Below, in pieces: positions 55,835 through 64,000 of a DNA stretch of 64,000 nucleotides. The notes under the pieces were generated by a model. That model did no database searches and had not been told where the DNA came from. It was given only the letters and a program-made list of their open reading frames with translations. The stretch is from an uncultured Eubacteriales bacterium. Lineage in GTDB: Bacteria; Bacillota; Clostridia; Oscillospirales; CAG-272. Both the position numbers and the translations under genes were made by a program. Position 1 is the first letter of the stretch; the number at the start of each line of letters is the position of its first letter. Where the stretch lies: positions 1-64,000 of the forward strand of contig CAKRZE010000011.1 of assembly GCA_934432725.1 (NCBI GenBank), written 5' to 3'.

Positions 55835-56788
55835 ATGATTACTGTATGCAATTCTTCGTTTGACCCGTTTTTCAATCAGGCATTGGAGGAATATCTGTTC
55901 CAAACCGCATCCGATGATGTCTTCTATCTTTGGCAAAATGATCCCGCTGTCATTGTCGGCAGCTATCAGAACATTTGCCGTGAGGTTCACGCCGCCGAGC
56001 TTCGCAGACGCGGTATTCCGGTGATCCGCCGCATCAGCGGGGGAGGAACTGTTTACCATGACCGGGGAAATATCAATTATACGCTGATTCTGCACTGCGG
56101 TGAGCGCCCGGAATACGATGAAGTACTGAAGCCGGTCATTCAGGCGCTGTGCGATATCGGAGTCCCCGCACACAAAAGCAGCATCTGCGACATTGCCATC
56201 GATGGGCAGAAAATTTCCGGAAGCGCACAGCGTGCGGCAAACGGAAAGCTCCTCCATCATGGAACGCTTCTGTTTCAGTCCGATCTTGCCGTGCTGAACC
56301 GCATCACCACGCAACGGAAAAATGAAAGCGTTCACTCCAAGGGAACCGAATCCTCCATCTGCACGGTGACCAATATCCGGGACCATTTGAAGAACCCGAT
56401 GACCATCGAAGCGTTCAAAGAAGCACTTTCGGACCGCATCCTTGCCTGTTTTGATGCTCCGTTTCGAAAAACCACGCCCGATGCGGCGCAGAAAGCGGAA
56501 ATTCAGAAGCTGGCAGACGAAAAATACAGAAGCTGGGACTGGACATGGGGACATACGCCTTTCTTTTCCTATGAAAAGGAAGGGAGCTTTCTGGGAGAGC
56601 CGATCCGGATTGCCTATCAGGCAAAGCGGGGAATCCTCTCCGATGCCCATCTGACCTGCAAAAAGCTGGATTGTGCGCTTGGAGAACGGCTTTTGAACGG
56701 AGCGCGTCTGGATCCGGACGGATTCGCAGAAATATGCGGTGCATTGACGCAGGAAGCACCTGAGTCGCTGCTGGATTTATTCATCTGA
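55835..56788 (+). CDS. lplA: Lipoate--protein ligase A (first copy)
   Basis: LplA activates lipoate with ATP and attaches it to a lysine of carrier domains. The 317 residues have IVGSYQNICREV, the ligase motif RRISGGGTVYHDRGNINYT, and the catalytic-lysine region GQKISGSAQR, with a C-terminal accessory domain as in the full-length enzyme. GGAAAGG precedes the ATG. It heads an operon with a lipoyl carrier, lipA and a second ligase. Confidence 0.92.
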   Translation: MITVCNSSFDPFFNQALEEYLFQTASDDVFYLWQNDPAVIVGSYQNICREVHAAELRRRGIPVIRRISGGGTVYHDRGNINYTLILHCGERPEYDEVLKPVIQALCDIGVPAHKSSICDIAIDGQKISGSAQRAANGKLLHHGTLLFQSDLAVLNRITTQRKNESVHSKGTESSICTVTNIRDHLKNPMTIEAFKEALSDRILACFDAPFRKTTPDAAQKAEIQKLADEKYRSWDWTWGHTPFFSYEKEGSFLGEPIRIAYQAKRGILSDAHLTCKKLDCALGERLLNGARLDPDGFAEICGALTQEAPESLLDLFI

Positions 56789-56825
56789 TCATAAAAATTC
56801 GTAACTGCTTAAAGGAGAAATCACA

Positions 56826-57065
56826 ATGAAAAAAGAACTGCTTATGCCAAAGCTCAGACCGGAGATGGAAAAAGGAACACTCTGTGCATGGCTGAAGGAT
56901 GAGGGCGAAGAGGTGCATGCCGGAGACGCCCTTTACGAGGTGGAAACCGACAAGGTCGTAAACCAGATTGATGCGACAGAAGACGGCATTTTAATCAAAC
57001 AGCTGGCAGAAGAGGGAGATATCGTCCCGGCAGGTGCTCCCGTTGCGATTCTTCAGACAAAGTGA
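56826..57065 (+). CDS. Free-standing lipoyl/biotinyl carrier domain
   Basis: A 79-residue protein consisting of just one lipoyl domain: ELLMPKLRPEMEKGTLCAWL, then the attachment motif ETDKV with lysine K43, and a closing strand. E2 subunits of dehydrogenases carry such domains fused to binding and catalytic parts, which are missing here. It is not the longer GcvH type. Placement between lplA and lipA makes lipoate, not biotin, the likely group. Its dehydrogenase or transferase partners are not in the window. AAAGGAG precedes the ATG. Confidence 0.88.
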   Translation: MKKELLMPKLRPEMEKGTLCAWLKDEGEEVHAGDALYEVETDKVVNQIDATEDGILIKQLAEEGDIVPAGAPVAILQTK

Positions 57066-57075
57066 GGCGGTTTTC

Positions 57076-57936
57076 ATGGAAAAGAAGCCGGACTGGCTGA
57101 AGGTTCGCTATAATCAGGAGGCTGTCGATGAGGTGGCAGAGCTGATGCGCGGTCTGAAGCTGAACACCGTATGCAAGGAAGCCAATTGCCCGAATCTGGG
57201 GGAATGCTATCGCAAGCATACCGCAACCTTTATGATTCTCGGCAGCATCTGCACCCGAAACTGCCGCTTTTGCAATGTCACCACAGGAAAACCCCTGCCG
57301 CCCGACCCGGAGGAACCGGAAAACGTTGCAAAGGCAGCGGCTCAGCTCGGACTGCGGCATGTTGTTCTGACCTGCTCCACGCGGGATGATCTTCCGGACG
57401 GAGGTGCGGCGCAATTTGCTGCAACCGTGCGTGCGATCCGGAAATACTGCCCGAACGCCACGGTAGAAACCCTGATCTCCGACATGAAGATGAACACCGA
57501 TGCTCTTGACACAGTCATGGCAGCCCAACCGGATGTTCTGAACCATAATGTGGAAACTGTCCGGGAATTGCAGCAGGCGGTCCGACCGCAGGCGCGTTAT
57601 GAGCGCTCGCTGGAGGTTCTGCGCTACTGCAAAAAGAAAGACCCCTCTGTCCTTACCAAAACCGGCTTTATGGTCGGACTCGGCGAAACAGACGAGCAGA
57701 TATTCCGGCTGATGGACGATGTTCTGGAAACCGGCTGCGACATTCTGACAATCGGTCAGTATCTGCAGCCCTCCCCCGCACATTATCCGCTTGCAAGGTA
57801 CGTAACTCCGGAGGAATTTGCGCGGTACAAGGAGATCGCTCTGCAAAAAGGCTTTAAGCATGTGGCATCCTCTCCCCTTGTCCGCAGCTCCTACAAGGCA
57901 TGGGAGGCATTGGAGGACGCACATGATCTATATTGA
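57076..57936 (+). CDS. lipA: Lipoyl synthase
   Basis: LipA is a radical-SAM enzyme that inserts two sulfurs into protein-bound octanoate. The 286 residues have the auxiliary cluster cysteines C33, C38 and C44, the radical-SAM CxxxCxxC at C59, C63 and C66, and the C-terminal SPLVRSSY that ligates the auxiliary cluster. I start at MEKKPDW, 10 bases after the carrier gene; a frame to 57034 overlaps it. Confidence 0.97.
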   Translation: MEKKPDWLKVRYNQEAVDEVAELMRGLKLNTVCKEANCPNLGECYRKHTATFMILGSICTRNCRFCNVTTGKPLPPDPEEPENVAKAAAQLGLRHVVLTCSTRDDLPDGGAAQFAATVRAIRKYCPNATVETLISDMKMNTDALDTVMAAQPDVLNHNVETVRELQQAVRPQARYERSLEVLRYCKKKDPSVLTKTGFMVGLGETDEQIFRLMDDVLETGCDILTIGQYLQPSPAHYPLARYVTPEEFARYKEIALQKGFKHVASSPLVRSSYKAWEALEDAHDLY

Positions 57937-58903
57937 AACCGGCTCCTCGGATGTCTATTATAACTTCGGTCTGGAATACTACTTCACGGTGGAAAAGAGG
58001 CTTCCCGATACCGTTTTTCTGTTCTGGCGCACCACGCCGACACTGATGGTCGGGAAATATCAGAATGTTCTGGAGGAAATCAACAAGCCCTATGCCGAAG
58101 CACATGGCATCCGGATCGTCCGCCGCATGAGCGGAGGCGGAACAATCTACACCGATGAAGGCGGCTGGCAGTTTACGTTTATCCAGCATCAGAACGCACA
58201 GGAAATCGAATTCCGCCAGTACATCGCGCCGGTTGTAGACGCGCTTCGGGAGATGGGAGTCGATGCCGGCTTCAACGGCCGCAACGACCTGACCATCGGC
58301 GACAGAAAGTTTTCCGGAAATGCGCAGTACCGGCTGGCAGACTGCATCGTCCATCACGGCTCTTTGCTGTTTGACACGGATATTGAACAGATGGTTGCCT
58401 CTACCACGGTGGACAGCAGCAAGATTCTGTCCAAAAGCATCAAATCCGTCCGCGACCGCGTCACAAATATCTCGGAGCATCTTCCGTACCCGCTTTCTCC
58501 CGAGGAATTCAAGCAGCGCATGGTCCGGCACATTATGGCAGGCAGCACCGATGTATATCATGTCACCCCGGAGGACGATGCGCGAATCCGCACGCTTGCC
58601 ATGACACAGTTTGCCGCATGGGAAAAAATCTACGGAGCTGACCCGAAGTTCAACATTGAACGAACCGGCAGATTCGCCGGCGGAAAAATCCAGTTCAAAA
58701 TTGACGTACAGAAGGGGATCATCCGCCATGCCTCTGTATACGGAGATTTCTTCTCTACACTGGATGCCGACACCATCTGCGCAGCCATTATCGGGTGCAG
58801 ATATGACCGACCGTCCGTTCTTCTTGCTCTCCGGGCGCACGGCATCGATACCGCCATTTACAGAATCACAGCGGAAGAAATTGCATCGGTGATTGCCGAA
58901 TAA
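57923..58903 (+). CDS. Lipoate--protein ligase A family (second copy)
   Basis: A 326-residue paralogue of the first ligase with MVGKYQNVLEEI, RRMSGGGTIYTDEGGWQFT and GDRKFSGNAQYR. All key ligase blocks are kept. With lipA next door, one of the two may attach octanoate or move the group between carriers. The start overlaps lipA by 14 bases with GGAGGACG upstream; a longer frame is not LplA-like. Confidence 0.92.
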   Translation: MIYIETGSSDVYYNFGLEYYFTVEKRLPDTVFLFWRTTPTLMVGKYQNVLEEINKPYAEAHGIRIVRRMSGGGTIYTDEGGWQFTFIQHQNAQEIEFRQYIAPVVDALREMGVDAGFNGRNDLTIGDRKFSGNAQYRLADCIVHHGSLLFDTDIEQMVASTTVDSSKILSKSIKSVRDRVTNISEHLPYPLSPEEFKQRMVRHIMAGSTDVYHVTPEDDARIRTLAMTQFAAWEKIYGADPKFNIERTGRFAGGKIQFKIDVQKGIIRHASVYGDFFSTLDADTICAAIIGCRYDRPSVLLALRAHGIDTAIYRITAEEIASVIAE

Positions 58904-58913
58904 AAAGAAATCT

Positions 58914-58946
58914 CCCAGGCTGACGCACTGCGCGCCAGCCTTTTTT
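58914..58946 (+). terminator. Lipoate cluster terminator
   Basis: AGGCTG and CAGCCT close a stem over ACGCACTGCGCGC, followed by TTTTTT. Confidence 0.8.
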
Positions 58947-59540
58947 GCCCCATGAGCCTGCCCCGACTCATACACCGATGCATATATCGAAGCTGTCAGA
59001 AGAAACGCCCAGTGTGCATCGGCACATATACCTCCGGCATATCCCGCATGCCGAGACCTGTCAGCCCGCGGCAGGCAGCACGTCCGCCCCGCCGTCCCCT
59101 GTTCCATCATGCTATCAGTGCAAACGCAAGCCTTGAGTACACTCCCGGTAGTCTGCCGGCATTGTTCCGTCAATGCGAACACATGCACATGCTGCACATT
59201 CGATTCTTTTCTGATATACCCTCATGCATATCTTTGCACACGGTCCTATCCATGCAGGCGCATACGCATCCGGTATGCATCGATCCTTTGACGCACAATG
59301 CATGTACAGCCTTTCCCGTTGTCCCCTCGGCAAACACACACCGGCACGCATTCGATTCTTTTTGACACATGCCTCACGGGTATTTCCGCATGTTATCCAT
59401 CCGTGCAATTGGTACACACTCCATTCTTTTTTGACACACCCCTAAGCGTATTGCTTCATCCATGCAGACGCAACACCCGTCCGGCTCCTGTGCGTAAACC
59501 GGACGGTGCGCACCGCATATATATGCTTACGCCCGTGCTT
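58947..59540. repeat. Non-coding region with degenerate tandem repeats of about 70-80 bp
   Basis: A CATTCGATTCTTTT-type core recurs near 59197, 59278, 59349 and 59417, each followed by TGACACA-like and CATCCATGCA-like segments. Repeats are degenerate, so unit borders are approximate. No gene is seen. Confidence 0.6.
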
Positions 59541-59580
59541 ACAAAAAGCGCGAAGACGATTTCTCCGTCTTCGCAGCTTT
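59541..59580. terminator. Terminator of the mannosidase gene (bidirectional form)
   Basis: GCGAAGACG (59550-59558) and CGTCTTCGC (59566-59574) form a perfect stem. On the minus strand it is followed by GCTTTTT. Confidence 0.88.
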
Positions 59581-59593
59581 TTTATTTTTTGCC

Positions 59594-62176
59594 TTACGCA
59601 AACCGAACGGTCGCAATCTTCCAGGGGGTCAGCTCAAGAACGATGCCTCCGTCCTTTACGGCAAGCTCCCGAATCGGACGGCCGTCAATCTCGGTCAACA
59701 GCGCATGCTCTGCCCACGCCGGGAGAAGGATCCTGCCGGCCTGCGTTTCAAAGGAGCAGTTCCAAAGCCGAAGCTCGGACGCCCCCTCCTCCGGCAAGCC
59801 GTTTGCTGTTGAATAAATGAAGTTCGGATTCTCAAATTCAACGCACGGACGGTATTTTCTTGCACCGGTTCCTTCGGCTGTGTTCAGCAGGAAGCCGCTC
59901 TGCAAAAAGTCCTGCTCCCGTGCCAGATCCGCAAACGTCTCATCCTCCGAAAGCGGCATGAGGCGATACCGGAAGGAAAGCTCCTCCTGAAGTTCTCCGC
60001 CCGGCTCACCGGGAGTTCCGATTGTCTTCAGGAAAGCGCGGAACAGCGTGATGTCCATATCGCCGTTTTCCCAAACGCCGCACTCATGGATTCCGTAAGC
60101 CGAAATGAACGCCAGACCGCGGCTGCCGTTTCTCTTCAGAACGATACCTGCCGTATTGCGCTCCACATCCCCGTATTCCTTCCAGTTTTCGGTTCCCGGA
60201 ACCTCGCCGCAGGCGCGCGGAACAAAGCTGAACGCCTGACTGGACCAATAGTTCCCCTCCGGGACACCGGTCGGGAAACGGAGCTTCAGTCTGTGATCCC
60301 TGCAAGTATTCTTGACTGTTGTTTTGATATCCAGATAACCGTCATGCTTGCAGAGCGTGATCTCATGCACAAGCGCAAAATCACGGTATTCCTCGCTGCG
60401 ATGAATATTAGAGCCGAAAATCATTCCGACAGGAAGCCGCATATGCTGCGTCACCCGGAAGGCGGCCCGGCGGCAGTTGTTCTCAATCTTCTCCACGTCC
60501 GCAGCGGTACAGGTAATTATCCTGTCCCCTACCGGATTTGCATGGAACCACCCATCGCCGATCTCTCCGTCATCCATGGGCTTGAGCAAGCCGTCATATA
60601 CCTCGCCGGTCTTCTTATCCGTCAGGCAGAGCGTTCCGTCCGCGTGGATCCGAAGCGCAAGGCGGTCTCCCTCTGCGGAATCCACCGTCCGGGAAAGCAC
60701 CTGCTTATACCGCGTCGGCATTCCCTGCGGAACGATCTTGAATTCGGTCACCTGCATCGGTGTCAATTCCGCCTCAAGCGCAATCCGACAGGTATCTCCG
60801 TTTACTCGGACCATTCCGTAAGGAACCTCATTTCCGTCCGCATCGTAAACCTTGAAATTCGGAATTCCTTCATATCCGAACGGCTCTGCATAGCGCGGGA
60901 AGCCTCCGTCAACCTGCACCTCCGCCTCCACGGTGCGGAAGGAGCGGTACGGGAGCGGGTTATAGATCCGGATAACCCTGTTTCCGGCGCTCTCTGCCGC
61001 GCTGCTTACCGCATCACGGCTCAGATCCCCGCCGAGCGAGCCGTGATAAATCCCGAGCAGCTTCCGGCAAATCTCATTGGTCTGATCGAAGCGGTACATC
61101 ATGTCCTTGTGAACCTGGTCGATCGAACAGCCGCAGATGGAATCGTGCGGGTGGTTCTGAATCAGGAATTTATTTGCCAGATTCAGAAAACCGTAGGAGG
61201 CATTTGTTTTCCGGAACGCATAGAGCGGAGAAATCCATTTTTCCAGCATGGTCTGGTTCTGGTCATTATACTTTTTCAAGGGATACCGGGAGGAAGCGGT
61301 AAATGTAATGACATGGGAATAGCCGCCCGGCAGCTTGGTAGTATCGGCAAGCTCTCCCTCCTTGACCGGCATATCGGAAATATAGTCATCCTGCGCTTTT
61401 CCGATCTCGTCAATTGACACATGGTATACCTCCGCATCCGGGTATACCCGGCGCAAAGCCTCCACATATCCGGCAGTATCACGGCGCATCCGGTTGAAAT
61501 CCGTAGCGTCAAAGGAAACGGCAACCGGAATTCTGGCATTGGCAATAATCGGATCGAAGAACGCCTTGATTGCCTTATCCAGCTCCTCCTGCGGCATATC
61601 GGTGGGGTGTCCGCCCGCGAATCCGCAAAAATCACCGTATCCCGACTCATCCTGCAAGCGGCAGACAACGCACTCCGTTCCGTCCGGAGACCTCCAGCGG
61701 AAATGAGACGGAAGGTCATGCCGGTTCGTACCTCTTCCCAGAACCGCATGATGGATATTCATCCCGGCGAAAATCTGAGGCGTCTGAGAGGCATGACCGA
61801 AAATATCGCAGACATACCCGCATTTCGAAACCTCTGCATCAAACAGCTCTTTTGCAACGGCTTTTCCTTTTTGCAGATTCTTGATCAGGCTTTCACCGGA
61901 TACCAGAAATTCATCCGGCATATCGTACCACGGTCCGACCACGATTTTTCCTTTTTCGATCTGTCTGCGCAGACGCTCCTTGTTCTGCGGCTCAATTTCA
62001 AGATAGTCCTCCAGAACAACGGTTTGCCCGTCAAAATGAAATACGCCGTAATCCTCCGTATTTTCCAGCCCGTCCAGCAAATCGTTGGTCATGTCCACCA
62101 GATTATACTGGAATCCGCGGAAATACTCAAACCACTCCCGGTCCCAGTGCGTACCGGAATAAATGAAAATCTTCAT
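59594..62176 (-). CDS. Alpha-mannosidase, glycoside hydrolase family 38
   Basis: A retaining alpha-mannosidase that removes mannose from glycans. The 860 residues begin with the zinc motif GTHWDREW (8-15); CDIFGHASQ (D124 is the expected nucleophile), HPHDSICGCS, and the large C-terminal beta domain (KFPTGV-like LRFPTGVPEGNYWSS) follow. No signal peptide is present, so it probably acts in the cytoplasm on imported sugars. The ATG at 62176 has GGAAGGAGAC upstream; the frame extends 15 codons further without need. Confidence 0.93.
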   Translation of the reverse strand: MKIFIYSGTHWDREWFEYFRGFQYNLVDMTNDLLDGLENTEDYGVFHFDGQTVVLEDYLEIEPQNKERLRRQIEKGKIVVGPWYDMPDEFLVSGESLIKNLQKGKAVAKELFDAEVSKCGYVCDIFGHASQTPQIFAGMNIHHAVLGRGTNRHDLPSHFRWRSPDGTECVVCRLQDESGYGDFCGFAGGHPTDMPQEELDKAIKAFFDPIIANARIPVAVSFDATDFNRMRRDTAGYVEALRRVYPDAEVYHVSIDEIGKAQDDYISDMPVKEGELADTTKLPGGYSHVITFTASSRYPLKKYNDQNQTMLEKWISPLYAFRKTNASYGFLNLANKFLIQNHPHDSICGCSIDQVHKDMMYRFDQTNEICRKLLGIYHGSLGGDLSRDAVSSAAESAGNRVIRIYNPLPYRSFRTVEAEVQVDGGFPRYAEPFGYEGIPNFKVYDADGNEVPYGMVRVNGDTCRIALEAELTPMQVTEFKIVPQGMPTRYKQVLSRTVDSAEGDRLALRIHADGTLCLTDKKTGEVYDGLLKPMDDGEIGDGWFHANPVGDRIITCTAADVEKIENNCRRAAFRVTQHMRLPVGMIFGSNIHRSEEYRDFALVHEITLCKHDGYLDIKTTVKNTCRDHRLKLRFPTGVPEGNYWSSQAFSFVPRACGEVPGTENWKEYGDVERNTAGIVLKRNGSRGLAFISAYGIHECGVWENGDMDITLFRAFLKTIGTPGEPGGELQEELSFRYRLMPLSEDETFADLAREQDFLQSGFLLNTAEGTGARKYRPCVEFENPNFIYSTANGLPEEGASELRLWNCSFETQAGRILLPAWAEHALLTEIDGRPIRELAVKDGGIVLELTPWKIATVRFA

Positions 62177-62436
62177 GTCTCCTTCCGTTGCTCCTGCGTT
62201 CGCAAAAGCGTCCTTTCTCATAAAAATCTTGTGAAACGCAACTGTCTCTCCGTCTGTCTGAAATCTGCCGGCGCAAAGCGGTCAAATGCTCCATCCGCCG
62301 TTTGTCCGGCAGTCTCCGTGACAGGGGAATTTATATGCACCGAAGCCGCATAGGCTCCGGATATGCATCGAAAGTTCCGGCATCGTCTTTCCCCGTTCCG
62401 CATGACGGTCCGAAAAACGTGCGGGAGCCGTCCCAT

Positions 62437-63102
62437 TCATATAAAAAAACGAAGCATTTCCATCCCCTCGCGGCAGATGGCATCCGCGCCGGCTTCCCGC
62501 AGCACAGACTCGGTCCGATAGCCCCATGCAACGCCGGCTGCACACACGCCCGCATTCCGGGCGGTTCTGATATCCAGATCCGAATCGCCGAAATACACGG
62601 CATCCGGCGGCTGAACTCCAAGCTGCGACAGAATCCATAAAACTCCGTCGGGAGCCGGCTTCATCGGAAAAACACCTGCGCCCTGAATCAGATCAAACAG
62701 CCCCGCAGGAAACATACGGTCCATCACGGTCAATGCCTGATCATGCGGTTTATTCGTAAAGCAGGCGAGCTTCACGCCGTGCGCCTTCATTTCCGCAATC
62801 GCCTCCGACACGCCGGGATATACATACGTTCTGTCACACGGATGCTCGGCACAGTACGCGCAGTACAGCTTCATTGCCCGGTCGCATACCGTGCTGTCTT
62901 CCCAGTACGCCGCGGGAAGCGATTTCCTGACAAATTCATATCCGCCCTCATTGATATGCAGCAGAATGCTGTTTCCGTCCTGAAGCGGAAAACCGAACTG
63001 CGACAGCATATGATTCACAGCCGCCAAAAGATCGTTGACCGTACAGCACAGCGTGCCGTCCAGATCAAAAACCGCCGCTCTCATTCTTTTGCAATCAGAC
63101 AT
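62437..63102 (-). CDS. HAD-superfamily phosphatase (phosphoglycolate phosphatase-like)
   Basis: A 221-residue HAD hydrolase. The nucleophile motif is FDLDGTL (about 12-18), an alpha-helical cap follows, then FTNKPHDQAL, the lysine region FPMKPAPDG and the acidic GDSDLDIRTA. This is the Gph/PGPase-like subfamily; the substrate is not determined. I chose the ATG at 63102 just before the motif. It lies upstream of the mannosidase on the same strand and may share its transcript, suggesting a sugar phosphate substrate, by inference only. Confidence 0.85.
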   Translation of the reverse strand: MSDCKRMRAAVFDLDGTLCCTVNDLLAAVNHMLSQFGFPLQDGNSILLHINEGGYEFVRKSLPAAYWEDSTVCDRAMKLYCAYCAEHPCDRTYVYPGVSEAIAEMKAHGVKLACFTNKPHDQALTVMDRMFPAGLFDLIQGAGVFPMKPAPDGVLWILSQLGVQPPDAVYFGDSDLDIRTARNAGVCAAGVAWGYRTESVLREAGADAICREGMEMLRFFI

Positions 63103-63133
63103 CGCCAACACCACCGTTTCAGGGAATGGCTTT

Positions 63134-63162
63134 ATTATACACGAAAATGTCATAAATGGCAA
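63134..63162 (-). promoter_or_regulatory. Promoter of the HAD gene
   Basis: On the minus strand TTGCCA (63157-63162) and TATAAT (63134-63139), 17 apart. Confidence 0.85.
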
Positions 63163-63335
63163 TAGCTTTTTTTCTTTTTTGCACGACAGAATGCGAAAAT
63201 GCTTCTGTAATTTTTGAGAATATTGCACACATCTCCTGTTTTTTGCCCTGAAGGTCATAATTTCCGCCCCGACTCATAAATATCCTCCGGACATCATATA
63301 CATACATCACCACAGATTGAACGGAGGCCATCAAT

Positions 63336-63833
63336 ATGTTTGTATACTCCTTCCGGGCATCCACCGCCAAATTTTTCGGTGTGATTCTCTTATCCGTTGC
63401 CGCACTGATCACAATGGTCGCACTGATTCCGACCTATCAGCCCTCAACCATTACCACCCTGTACTCCGAAACAGCCGACTTTAATTTTTGCAAGATCAAA
63501 ACCAACGAGGACCGCATCGCCTTTCTGACCCAATTTGGGTGGACAGTGCAGTCCAATCCGATCGAAGAGGTCAGTCTGACCATACCGTCCGAGTTTGATA
63601 AGGTTTTTGTCAGCTATAACGAGCTTCAGAAGCAGCAGGGCTTGGACCTTTCGAAATACAAACGCAAATCCGTCACCCGGTACACCTATGTTGTGACAAA
63701 CTATCCGGACTATTCCGGAACCGTATACGCGAATATCATCGTCTACCGCGGAAGAGTCATCGGCGGGGATATCTGCACGGCTGACGTATCCGGCTTTGTC
63801 CGCGGACTGAACGGGAAATCACGGCTTCCCTGA
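63336..63833 (+). CDS. DUF4830 family membrane protein
   Basis: A 165-residue protein with one N-terminal membrane helix (about 13-33) and an extracytoplasmic DUF4830 domain: NEDRIAFLTQFGW, EEVSLTIPSEFDKVF, YNELQKQQGLDLSKYK, RYTYVVTNYPDYSG and IGGDICTADVSGFVRGL. Function is unknown; the family is common in Clostridia. GGAGGCC precedes the ATG. It is complete and lies near the window's end. Confidence 0.78.
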   Translation: MFVYSFRASTAKFFGVILLSVAALITMVALIPTYQPSTITTLYSETADFNFCKIKTNEDRIAFLTQFGWTVQSNPIEEVSLTIPSEFDKVFVSYNELQKQQGLDLSKYKRKSVTRYTYVVTNYPDYSGTVYANIIVYRGRVIGGDICTADVSGFVRGLNGKSRLP

Positions 63834-64000
63834 TTGCGGACCGACATCCTGAGAATAAGCTGCAAAACAATTATCAGGAGCTGTTTGACTACGTTGCGGA
63901 AAGTCAGAACGGTGAGACTGCCTGATTTCGGCTGTCATTTCCCGGCTGCGGCATCTGTGCCAGAGCCGAAAAAGCAGTGTTTCCGCAAAACCGGGCAAAA
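63834..64000. other. Window end, no supported gene
   Basis: A short frame in another register ends at a stop near 63925 but has no start codon. I cannot support a gene. Confidence 0.45.

Noticed and set aside
59190..59480. Possible CRISPR array
   Set aside because: The repeats are degenerate and vary in spacing from 68 to 81 bases, there is no constant spacer-repeat pattern, and no cas gene is near.
63780..63930. Frame ending LFDYVAESQNGETA after DUF4830
   Set aside because: It reads like protein but has no start codon and begins after a stop inside the DUF4830 gene. It could be chance or a frameshift remnant.

Overview
The window looks like a chromosomal segment of a Gram-positive Bacillota, most likely class Clostridia (an Oscillospirales-type gut anaerobe is my best guess). 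The evidence is the division and cell-wall cluster headed by mraZ, SigA-type promoters with 17-base spacers, HPr with both His15 and Ser46, SecA with a C-terminal zinc motif, SLH-like domains, and several Clostridia-type DUF families (DUF1854, DUF4330, DUF4830). There is no sign of a prophage, transposase, CRISPR array or rRNA. Most genes are housekeeping. The unusual material is in the long, structured intergenic regions and in a few odd proteins.

Layout. 1-366: initiator tRNA-Met and tRNA-Leu(UAA) on the minus strand with their own promoter and terminator. 0.8-2 kb: acpP and a NERD-like membrane protein with a possible frameshift. 2.4-7.7 kb: a minus-strand operon of two ABC exporters, each with an N-terminal extension and zinc ribbon, around a DUF1854 protein. 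7.9-11.75 kb: larE-larB-larC for the nickel-pincer cofactor, behind a structured leader. 12.5-14.2 kb: a beta-helix surface protein. 15-18 kb: moxR, a DUF58 gene and a DUF4129-like gene. 18.7-24.6 kb: rimM, trmD, murJ, an O-antigen-ligase-like gene and two DUF4330 genes. 24.7-28.8 kb: HPr, uvrC, rsmD, coaD. 29.2-44.6 kb: mraZ, rsmH, ftsL-like, spoVD/ftsI, murE, murF, mraY, ftsW, murG, ftsQ, ftsZ; murD and murC are absent. 45-47 kb: an ATP-grasp/deacetylase/SLH fusion. 47.4-53.4 kb: rarA, secA and an unknown membrane protein. 53.5-55.1 kb: rlmA and a cytidine deaminase (minus strand). 55.8-58.9 kb: a lipoate cluster (lplA, a free lipoyl domain, lipA, a second lplA). 59.6-63.8 kb: a GH38 alpha-mannosidase, a HAD phosphatase and a DUF4830 protein.

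How it fits together. The 29-44.6 kb block makes lipid II and the divisome. MurJ (flippase) and SecA (secretion) serve the same envelope. The lar genes make a cofactor whose usual user (LarA) is not here. The lipoate block can make and attach lipoate to its own small carrier domain, but no E1, E2 core or E3 is present.

Most interesting signals. (i) A family of promoter-linked multi-hairpin elements occurs upstream of rimM, ftsQ and the cytidine deaminase, with about 130-base tandem units. (ii) In six genes (larC, the second DUF4330 gene, rsmH, mraY, ftsW, murG) a perfect or nearly perfect hairpin sits between the Shine-Dalgarno sequence and the start codon. (iii) The larE leader has mutually exclusive hairpins, one of them a terminator. 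(iv) A 102-bp tandem repeat fills the murE-murF spacer. These are read from sequence by eye, and nothing was folded or searched computationally.
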